This document shows, piece by piece, positions 35,919-41,645 of a stretch of 41,645 nt of DNA. Below the pieces are notes generated by a model. That model saw nothing but the letters and a program-made list of their open reading frames with translations. It ran no database searches and was not told the origin of the DNA. Both the position numbers and the translations under genes were made by a program. The DNA comes from Thermoguttaceae bacterium (GTDB lineage: Bacteria; Planctomycetota; Planctomycetia; Pirellulales; Thermoguttaceae): positions 1 through 41,645 of the forward strand of contig JAFQUP010000149.1 of NCBI GenBank assembly GCA_017408405.1, given 5' to 3'. Position 1 is the first letter of the stretch. Each line of letters begins with the position of its first letter.

Positions 35919-36872
35919 ATGAAAGTTCGTTTTTACTCTTTTCTTTTTTTTGTCGTCGCTCTTTTCATTTTTTTAACGTCCATTCCTGGGCGTTTTTGGC
36001 AGCAAACCGCTAACCAGATTCCCTCAAAAGAAAAAACACTTGATCTCGACGTAGGACTCGCGGAGTCGCCGTACAAAGTTCTCGTGGATCGAACACAGAT
36101 TTTCCCGACTAATATTCCGGAGGAAGAACTTTATCCGGAAACCTCCTTTTCACCTGCCGCTCCTTCTTCCTCCCAACCGTCTTCAGCCACATTTTCCACT
36201 GCCAATCAGGAGACCATTCCGTCCGCTTCGTTCGGCAGGGAGAATTCTGCTCAGTCCTCCCCCCAGTCAAGCATGGACATTCCCGGTTCTTACCCGGAGT
36301 CCCACATCCTGGATGGAATTCCACACGGTAATTCGAGCGACATGGGTAACGAGGACAAGCCAAACGTCTCCTCCGGTAATTCCTCATCTTTAAACGCTCC
36401 TTCTTCCACGGCCCCGCTGCCGTCGTCTGAAACATATTCCTCACCCGAATCATCTTTGGGATCTGGTTCCGTTTCACCGACTCCTTCAGCTTCCGTATCT
36501 CCGTCTCCTCTAAAACCAAGCAGTGAAAAACAAGAACTTGAAATTTCCCTGTCCTCTTCTCAGGTTCAGGCATTTCTTAATGAAAGTCCAATGGTCCAAA
36601 AAGATCAGGAAATGACAAATCCGCTTTTTCGCAAAGTCTCTCAACGTGGCGGATTTGACGTAATTCCCGAACATTCCGGAATTAATGGACGTTCCATTTA
36701 CGGTCCTCGTGAACATTTCATTGAGGAAGGCGACTCCCTTCCTAAATTGGCCTCACGATACCTTGGTGACCCGAATCGTGAAAATGAAATTTTCGAGATG
36801 AACCGCCATATTCTTCCAAACAGTGAGGAGCTCCCAATTGGTCAAATTCTTTTAATCCCGGAAAAATACTAA
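35919..36872 (+). CDS. Membrane-anchored LysM-domain protein
   Basis: A 317-residue protein. Residues 5-22 (FYSFLFFVVALFIFLTSI) form a signal anchor or signal peptide. Residues about 65-210 are a Ser/Pro/Thr-rich low-complexity linker. The C-terminal 50 residues (YGPREHFIEEGDSLPKLASRYLGDPNRENEIFEMNR ... LPIGQILLIP, split here to show only key parts: EEGDSLPKLA, YLGDPNR, IGQILLIP) form one LysM fold expected to bind peptidoglycan or related GlcNAc polymers. A linker tying the membrane to the wall is a plausible role. CGGAGG six bases before ATG 35919 sets the start; the frame opens seven codons earlier. Confidence 0.8.
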   Translation: MKVRFYSFLFFVVALFIFLTSIPGRFWQQTANQIPSKEKTLDLDVGLAESPYKVLVDRTQIFPTNIPEEELYPETSFSPAAPSSSQPSSATFSTANQETIPSASFGRENSAQSSPQSSMDIPGSYPESHILDGIPHGNSSDMGNEDKPNVSSGNSSSLNAPSSTAPLPSSETYSSPESSLGSGSVSPTPSASVSPSPLKPSSEKQELEISLSSSQVQAFLNESPMVQKDQEMTNPLFRKVSQRGGFDVIPEHSGINGRSIYGPREHFIEEGDSLPKLASRYLGDPNRENEIFEMNRHILPNSEELPIGQILLIPEKY

Positions 36873-36932
36873 ATTTCCGGTTCGCAGCGTCCCAAGAGGA
36901 AAATCCATTTAAATGAATAAAATTTCAGGCCT

Positions 36933-36966
36933 CCCCCCTTTTTGTAAATCAGAAATTCGCTATAAT
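36933..36966 (+). promoter_or_regulatory. Putative prs promoter with abutting C6 tract
   Basis: CCCCCC (36933-36938), directly followed by -35-like TTTTTG (36939-36944), a 16-base spacer and a consensus -10 TATAAT (36961-36966). The implied leader is about 235 bases. Confidence 0.6.
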
Positions 36967-37033
36967 ATATTAAGTGGAGAAATCTTCACGAACCAAATTC
37001 AGCTTATTGGGACAGCCCTGCGACAGAACATTT

Positions 37034-37136
37034 TCGAATAATCCAATTATTCGATTAAAAAGCCTTAAAACCAATTGTTTTTTGTTATTGTTATTCATTA
37101 TTTGTCTTTCATGACAAATTACGTTTTGGGCTTTTT
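37034..37136 (+). promoter_or_regulatory. Structured region in the prs leader
   Basis: A hairpin TCGAATAAT / ATTATTCGA (37034-37042 with 37046-37054) is followed by a larger helix: AAAAAGCC..AAAAC (37057-37071) with GTTTT..GGCTTTTT (37123-37136). Inside it ATTTGTC / GACAAAT forms another hairpin. The large helix ends in a T run, like an attenuator. No known riboswitch class is recognised. Confidence 0.45.
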
Positions 37137-37207
37137 GTTCTGTTCATTCCGATGTCCATAAGACAACTTTCTTTTCCTTTAATTCATCACTCAGACGAGG
37201 ATTGATT

Positions 37208-38152
37208 ATGAAAATTTTCACTGGACGCGCCAATCCAGGTCTCGCTAAAGGCATTTCGGATTACCTTCGCCAACCTTTAGGCAAACTGACCATCAATAAT
37301 TTCCCCGACGGCGAAATTTTTTGTAAAATTGACGACAACGTCCGCGGCCATGACATTTTCATAATCCAGCCGACCTGCCAGCCGGTTAATGAAAATCTGA
37401 TGGAATTGCTTATTCTCATTGAGAGTTTTCGCCGTGCCAGTGCCAGACGTATTACGTGCGTCATCCCGTATTTCGGTTATGCCCGTCAGGACCGCAAAGA
37501 TGACGGACGTGTCCCGATCACCGCCAAGCTGGTAGCCAATCTTCTGATGGAAGCAGGAGCGGACCGCGTTATTTCAATGGACCTTCACGCTGCGCAGATT
37601 GAAGGTTTCTTTAATATCCCGGTTGATCACCTCAACGCGGGTATTATCCTCGATAAATACTTTAAATCTCTTCAGATTCCAGAAGAAGAACTGGTTATCG
37701 TCAGTCCGGATGCCGGCGGAGCGAAACGTACCCTCAAGCACCAGCATGTTCTCGGCGGCGGCCTGGCCATCGTTGACAAACGCCGTTCCAGCGCGACGGA
37801 TACTGTTCAGGCCAATATTACGGGCGATTCCGTTGAAGGCAAAGTCGCCATCCTTTTTGACGACATGATCAGCACGGCCGGTTCAATTTGCGGAGCCGCG
37901 AAAATGGTCAAAGATGCCGGTGCTTCCAAGGTTTACCTGGCTGCGACTCACGCCGTCCTCTGCGGCCCCGCCGTTGAAAAAATCAATGCGGCCCCAATTG
38001 AAGAACTGGTCGTGACCGACACGATCCCAATGACTCCTGAGCGAATGCCGAATAAACTGAAGGTTCTCTCGGTCGCGGATCTTTTAGGAGAAGCGATTCG
38101 CCGTATCCATTTCAACGAATCGATCAGTTGCCTGTTCAAGGAGATGGATTAA
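37208..38152 (+). CDS. prs: Ribose-phosphate pyrophosphokinase
   Basis: Makes PRPP from ribose 5-phosphate and ATP for nucleotide, histidine and tryptophan synthesis. 314 residues, the normal length. Motifs: NFPDGEIFCKI near the N-terminus, YFGYARQDRKDDGR (ATP loop), MDLHAAQIEGFF, VSPDAGGAKR, the flexible-loop KRR, and the PRPP-binding DDMISTAGS. The last has Ser in two positions usually Asp/Thr and Thr/Ser, a conservative change. ACGAGG seven bases before ATG 37208 marks the start; the TTG at 37202 is too close to the SD. It is transcribed alone after a long leader. Confidence 0.95.
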   Translation: MKIFTGRANPGLAKGISDYLRQPLGKLTINNFPDGEIFCKIDDNVRGHDIFIIQPTCQPVNENLMELLILIESFRRASARRITCVIPYFGYARQDRKDDGRVPITAKLVANLLMEAGADRVISMDLHAAQIEGFFNIPVDHLNAGIILDKYFKSLQIPEEELVIVSPDAGGAKRTLKHQHVLGGGLAIVDKRRSSATDTVQANITGDSVEGKVAILFDDMISTAGSICGAAKMVKDAGASKVYLAATHAVLCGPAVEKINAAPIEELVVTDTIPMTPERMPNKLKVLSVADLLGEAIRRIHFNESISCLFKEMD

Positions 38153-38522
38153 TTTTAGAGAATTTCTCAAAACATAATTTTCAGGAAAGTCCCTTAAAGA
38201 ATTTGGAGCGGAATCAGAGTCCCAATTAAATTTCACTCTGATTCCCACTCTGATTCAGCCCAAAATTTTGTGTTCCGTTCATAAAGATTTGGAAATTTTG
38301 TTGAATTGTTTTTCTTCCGGCCTCATGAGTCGTTTCCGTTAATTGAACCGCGCTTCAAAAGTGGCATTTTTCGCTGTTCAAAAGCGTTTACGAGAATTTC
38401 ACGACAGAATTCCCCGGAAATATTTTCTGTTTTTGAGGACGTACTTTCAGCAAGAGATTCGTGAAATGCGAAAAGCACCTTGAAACAGGTGCTTTTTTTA
38501 CGGAAAACAAAATTTTTCCAAA
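38153..38522. other. Intergenic region between prs and tRNA-Leu
   Basis: About 370 bases without a supported gene. An 11-bp inverted repeat GGAATCAGAGT (38210-38220) / ACTCTGATTCC (38235-38245) is followed by a second copy of the right arm (38247-38256); it may end prs transcription, although no T tract follows. Confidence 0.5.
38471..38496. terminator. Bidirectional terminator near tRNA-Leu
   Basis: A perfect 10-bp stem AAAAGCACCT / AGGTGCTTTT (38471-38480 with 38487-38496) and a six-base loop. T7 follows on the forward strand; TTTTCGC on the reverse strand, where it lies downstream of tRNA-Leu. Confidence 0.8.
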
Positions 38523-38604
38523 TGCAAAAGAGGGGAATCGAACCCCTACGAGTTTCCTCACTGGAACCTAAATCCAGCGCGTCTGCCAGTTCCGCCACTT
38601 CTGC
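38523..38604 (-). tRNA. tRNA-Leu (anticodon TAG)
   Basis: 82 bases with the long variable arm of class II tRNAs (TGAGGAAACTCGT). Acceptor GCAGAAG / CTTTTGC, anticodon loop TTTAGGT giving TAG. CCA is not encoded. Confidence 0.95.
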
Positions 38605-38639
38605 TGGGCGGGGAGAAATTTCTCCCCCAATTTCCACTA

Positions 38640-38667
38640 ATTATAATCAGAAAATAAAAAAAGAAAA
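38640..38667 (-). promoter_or_regulatory. Putative tRNA-Leu promoter
   Basis: On the reverse strand a -35-like TTTTCT (38667-38662) and a perfect -10 TATAAT (38645-38640) with a 16-base spacer. Just upstream of the -35 lies GGGGGGC rather than a C tract. Confidence 0.55.
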
Positions 38668-38714
38668 GCCCCCCGTCGGAGAGTTTTTGAGAAAAAATCG
38701 AGAGAAAGAAAAAA

Positions 38715-39002
38715 ATGGACTTGAATTTGTTTTTTGAAGCGGGAATGATGATCTGCTTTGGCGCCAGCTGGCCCATCGCGCTTTGGAAACTCTGGACAAG
38801 CAAATCGTGCGGCGGCGTCAGTCTCCGTTTTTATTCAATGATTATTCTCGGTTACCTGCTGGGACTTGCCCGATTTACGGAAACATGGAATTGGGTCGGC
38901 TGGTTTTATCTGGTAAATATCGGAATGGTTTCCGCCGCGGCCCTGCTGGTTGTCAAATATCGCATTCGCGATCGGCAGCTCCGCAATCCTACGGAAAAAT
39001 AA
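38715..39002 (+). CDS. SemiSWEET-like PQ-loop membrane protein
   Basis: A 95-residue protein with three hydrophobic helices (about 6-27, 37-54, 60-80), the size and topology of bacterial SemiSWEET/PQ-loop half-transporters that dimerise to move sugars. The helix-1 segment MICFGASWPIALWKLWTSKS contains the proline-containing loop position, followed by the conserved GGVSLRFY turn. The match is to the wider PQ-loop group, not to a characterised sugar transporter, so substrate is open. The SD is weak (GAAAG). A lone gene between tRNA-Leu and hpnC. Confidence 0.75.
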   Translation: MDLNLFFEAGMMICFGASWPIALWKLWTSKSCGGVSLRFYSMIILGYLLGLARFTETWNWVGWFYLVNIGMVSAAALLVVKYRIRDRQLRNPTEK

Positions 39003-39272
39003 AACGCGATTCACGCAGCATCTCTCAACGAAAGTACTTTCATTTCGCTGAAATTAGTTGCCGAATCAGCATCACGCGGTATCCCCCAAACGTTTGCGGT
39101 TCAAATTGCTGCCGGAGATTCGCCTGCCTATCGGGAATCATGAAATTATTCAATCCACGTTACGAATCCCCCTTCCGCCCAGAAATTTTCTGTTTCCGTG
39201 CCTTTTGAAACAATTAGTCGAGAAAATTTTCACTTTTATTTTTACCGTAATCCATCCTTTAAGGAGTTTTTC

Positions 39273-40235
39273 ATGCTCTCAAGTACCGGCTTCCCAATTC
39301 AGGACCTAAAAAAATGGGGGAATTCTCTTGACATTTCCCAGTATGCGGCCTCCTCCTTCCCCACGAAATTGACTTTCCCAAATTTTACTTCGGAAGAATC
39401 TTGCCGCTACTGCCGTTCACTAGCACGAAAACATTACGAAAATTTTTCTGTCGTCTCCTTCATCCTCCCCCGAAAACTTCGTCCGCATTTTTTCAACCTT
39501 TATGCCTACTGCCGCTGGGCAGACGATCTTGGAGATGAAATTCAGGAAAATAAAATTTCCCTGGCACTCCTTGAATGGTGGGAAAATGAACTTCGCGCGC
39601 TTTATGCCGGTCAGCCTCCGAAACACCCGGTTTTCAAGGCGCTGGAAGAAACGATTGATGAATTCGGAATTCCTGAATCGATGTTTCAGAATTTGCTCAT
39701 CGCGTTTCGCCAGGATCGGACTGTTTGCGAATACGAAACTCGTGAAGAACTTCTCGCGTACTGCCAAAATTCCGCGAATCCTGTCGGAAGACTGATTCTT
39801 TACCTCGCGCGGACAACGGATAACGAATCTTTTCGTCTTTCTGACGCAATCTGCACAGGACTTCAGCTGGCGAATTTCTGGCAGGATGTTGGACGCGACT
39901 GGCGTGAAAAAAGAAGAATTTATCTTCCCAAAGAAGACAGAGAGCGTTTTGGTTATTCCGACGAATTACTTCGAACAGAACGTTCCACACCTGAATTTCA
40001 GAAACTTTTGGCGGAAGAAGTTCAATGGGCGGAACAGTTCTTTGAAACGGGCACAGCTCTGATAAATCGTGTTCCCAAACGTTTCCAACTGGAAATCTCT
40101 CTTTTCCACGCTGGAGGCAAAGCGATCCTGGAGGCAATCAGGCGTGAAAATTACCGCGTTTGGGAACACCGCCCAAAAGTTGGAAAATGGAAAAAACTAT
40201 ACCTCCTCTGGAACGCGCTTTTTCGGAGAAATTAG
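39273..40235 (+). CDS. hpnC: HpnC-type squalene-pathway synthase
   Basis: A 320-residue trans-isoprenyl-diphosphate synthase of the squalene/phytoene family. The first Asp motif YCRWADDLGDE (79-89) and second motif FWQDVGRDW (202-210) bind Mg-diphosphate; NPVGRLILYLA (169-179) is conserved. LARKHYENFSVVSFILPRKLR near the N-terminus is typical of HpnC, which in the HpnCDE route turns presqualene diphosphate into hydroxysqualene; HpnD, HpnE and a cyclase are not in the window. AAGGAG six bases before ATG 39273 sets the start, although the frame is open from 39198. It ends five bases from the convergent glycosylase gene. Confidence 0.85.
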   Translation: MLSSTGFPIQDLKKWGNSLDISQYAASSFPTKLTFPNFTSEESCRYCRSLARKHYENFSVVSFILPRKLRPHFFNLYAYCRWADDLGDEIQENKISLALLEWWENELRALYAGQPPKHPVFKALEETIDEFGIPESMFQNLLIAFRQDRTVCEYETREELLAYCQNSANPVGRLILYLARTTDNESFRLSDAICTGLQLANFWQDVGRDWREKRRIYLPKEDRERFGYSDELLRTERSTPEFQKLLAEEVQWAEQFFETGTALINRVPKRFQLEISLFHAGGKAILEAIRRENYRVWEHRPKVGKWKKLYLLWNALFRRN

Positions 40236-40240
40236 ATGAA

Positions 40241-40888
40241 TTAATGGAAACCTTCTTTCACGTTCAGACCTTTCAGCGGACACGTTTCGCAACGCGGCCA
40301 ATTTTTTACGCAAAATTCCTTGCAGAGTTCAACGATCATCGCGTGAAAATGCGCGTAAATCTGAATATCTTGCGGAAGCGAATCCTCAAAGGCTGCCTGA
40401 AGTTCATCATACGGTAAATTTTCATCCAAAATCCCATGCCGACCCAAAACTCGGCGCGTATACGCGTCGATCACAAAAGACGGTTTCTCCAATGCATAAA
40501 GAAGAATCGAATCGGCAGTCTCACGGCCAACCCCATTCACTGAAAGCAGCTCTTTCCGCAAAGAGTCTTTTGGAGCAAACTTCATCTCTTCGACAGTTCC
40601 ATAATTTTCCCGAATAAAATTCAGAAGGTTTTTAAGTCTTTGCGTCTTAAGCCGAGCAAAACCTGACGGCCGAATCAGTTCAGCTAATTCATCATCGGAA
40701 AGCTCAAGAATAGCCCGGATTTCCATCTTGCCCGCTTCTTTTAAAGCAAAGATGGACTTCTCAACTCCCTTCCAGCTGGTATTCTGTGTCAAAATGGTAC
40801 CAACAGCGATTTCAAGCGGACTCGTTCCAGGCCACCATTTTTTCATGGGATAATATTCCAAAAGGATTGGATAAAGTTTATTGAACAT
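40241..40888 (-). CDS. Endonuclease III-fold DNA glycosylase, MagIII-like
   Basis: A 215-residue HhH-GPD base-excision glycosylase. LEIAVGTILTQNTSWKGVEK (about 26-45) and the helix-hairpin-helix SVNGVGRETADSILLYAL (116-133), catalytic Asp141 in VIDAYTRRV, and a four-Cys tail (Cys189, 193, 200, 203; CX3CX6CX2C) for a 4Fe-4S cluster. The lysine that makes Nth a bifunctional lyase is Glu here (Glu123), so a monofunctional glycosylase such as a 3-methyladenine type (MagIII-like) is more likely. The Cys spacing differs from Nth (CX6CX2CX5C). The start at ATG 40888 is chosen over a TTG two codons upstream; no SD is visible. Confidence 0.82.
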   Translation of the reverse strand: MFNKLYPILLEYYPMKKWWPGTSPLEIAVGTILTQNTSWKGVEKSIFALKEAGKMEIRAILELSDDELAELIRPSGFARLKTQRLKNLLNFIRENYGTVEEMKFAPKDSLRKELLSVNGVGRETADSILLYALEKPSFVIDAYTRRVLGRHGILDENLPYDELQAAFEDSLPQDIQIYAHFHAMIVELCKEFCVKNWPRCETCPLKGLNVKEGFH

Positions 40889-41051
40889 ATTCAAAATAAG
40901 GGGGGAAAAAAAATTTTTTTAAAATTTCAATAAGGCTTTCGATAAATGAAATGGGTGATTTTACCCTTTTCCGAATGTGAACACACGAAAATTTCAATCA
41001 ATTATATTCGGAAAAAAATGATTTGTCAACAGGGCGGGAAGGACAAAAATA

Positions 41052-41645
41052 ATGGCTGCGGCTCAAAAAAACTCAAAAACAAAAGGAAAAAATTCGGGAA
41101 AACGAAAATCTTCAAACGCAGACTACCGGAACGCAAAACATTCTGGTATCATCCGGATTTTTTTGCGACGGCTCATTTTCGCCGGAATTGTCATGTCCAT
41201 GATGCTCCTGATTTACGCGGCAACAAGCGGTGACAAATCTCTTCTTTTTCAAAATGCCTCTGATTCCCCCCAAAATGACATTTCCCAAACCGCGCAGGAA
41301 ATCGTGGACAATTCTCCTGGTCCAAGAACATGGACTTCCGCGAAAAGAGCCATGACCTCCTCCGAAAGTTTTCATTTAGTCTCTCATGATGGAGAAGATG
41401 AATCAAATGGAAATGACTCGGAATCGAATTCGTCCACTTCTGGCAATTCTGCGAACGAAAGCGGAGAGGATGGCACTTCGTCGAATTACGGAACCGGTGA
41501 TTCTGAAAATTACCAGAACGAAAGCGGAGAGGACGGTACTTCGAATTACGGAACCGGTGATTCTGAAAATTACCAGAACGAAAGCGGAGAGGACGGTACT
41601 TCGAATTACGGAACCGGTGATTCTGAAAATTACCAGAACGAAAGC
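41052..41645 (+). CDS. Membrane-anchored protein with acidic tandem repeats, incomplete at the window edge
   Basis: 198 codons are visible with no stop. GGAAGG lies about nine bases before the ATG. The N-terminal 40 residues are very basic (many Lys/Arg, cytoplasmic), followed by one membrane helix (about 41-58, LIFAGIVMSMMLLIYAA), then an acidic Ser/Asn/Asp/Glu-rich exported part. From about residue 135 a 20-residue repeat (GEDGTSNYGTGDSENYQNES) begins and continues past the edge. No catalytic domain is visible yet. It may be a surface or cell-envelope protein with an extended stalk; the C-terminus beyond the window will decide. Confidence 0.75.
   Translation, partial: MAAAQKNSKTKGKNSGKRKSSNADYRNAKHSGIIRIFLRRLIFAGIVMSMMLLIYAATSGDKSLLFQNASDSPQNDISQTAQEIVDNSPGPRTWTSAKRAMTSSESFHLVSHDGEDESNGNDSESNSSTSGNSANESGEDGTSSNYGTGDSENYQNESGEDGTSNYGTGDSENYQNESGEDGTSNYGTGDSENYQNES
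41454..41645 (+). repeat. 60-bp in-frame tandem repeat
   Basis: Unit 1 is 41454-41516 (63 bases, one extra TCG codon and two substitutions), units 2 (41517-41576) and 3 (41577-41636) are identical 60-mers, and a fourth starts at 41637. All are in the reading frame of the anchored protein. Identity at DNA level points to recent expansion. Confidence 0.97.

Noticed and set aside
38323..38637. Reverse-strand 104-codon frame across tRNA-Leu
   Set aside because: The segment AELADALDLGSSEETRRGSIP is the familiar false translation of a tRNA-Leu gene.
41454..41645. 60-bp repeats as a CRISPR array
   Set aside because: The units are contiguous, in frame and without variable spacers, so they are coding tandem repeats.

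Overview
The window looks like a chromosomal segment of an AT-leaning Gram-negative-type bacterium, most likely a planctomycete-like (PVC group) organism. This rests on gene content recalled from memory, not on a search. The pointers are a histidine-phosphatase paralogue lacking its catalytic histidines, an MqnD-like protein with a DPDD motif, a secreted HEAT-repeat protein, an EF-hand lipoprotein, an HpnC-type squalene pathway enzyme, and an exopolysaccharide cluster of the kind usually tied to exosortase/PEP-CTERM systems. There is no rRNA, phage, transposase or CRISPR array. Almost every gene is intact, and the last one runs off the right edge.

Left part (1-12.5 kb): an alpha/beta hydrolase and an EF-hand lipoprotein converge on a shared terminator. 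The rpe / pseudo-phosphatase / mrp operon follows and converges with an SBF-like transporter. Next is a chromosome-partition locus: parA and parB overlap, and six parS-like 16-mers lie in the gaps between 5.7 and 12.6 kb, around parAB, a DUF1015 gene, an mqnD-like gene, ispD and a HEAT-repeat gene. This suggests a centromere region, possibly close to the replication origin.

Middle (12.9-20 kb): dnaG and rpoD form a macromolecular-synthesis pair. A reverse-strand trpB-trpA operon follows. It is preceded by a consensus promoter, a T-box riboswitch leader with a UGG (Trp) specifier, a separate intrinsic terminator and a 39-codon ORF overlapping trpB. The T-box and the clostridial flavour of TrpA/TrpB suggest acquisition from a Firmicute-like donor. 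Two identical tRNA-Arg(ACG) genes sit just upstream.

20-31.7 kb: a secreted alpha/beta hydrolase and a secreted sialidase (reverse strand), then a forward cell-surface polysaccharide cluster: priming sugar transferase, NodB-type deacetylase, glycosyltransferase and O-antigen-ligase-like protein. A CDF metal exporter and a large MMPL/RND exporter follow.

32-41.6 kb: ATP-dependent PEP carboxykinase with a structured 5' leader, a secreted ApbE flavin transferase, two identical tRNA-Pro(CGG) genes, a LysM protein, prs with a long structured leader, tRNA-Leu(UAG), a SemiSWEET-like protein, HpnC, an endonuclease-III-fold glycosylase with an altered catalytic residue, and an incomplete membrane-anchored protein with a 60-bp tandem repeat.

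The observations I would check first are the T-box before trpBA, a recurring promoter design in which a C6-C7 tract directly abuts the -35 hexamer (both tRNA pairs, pckA, prs), and the structured pckA leader.
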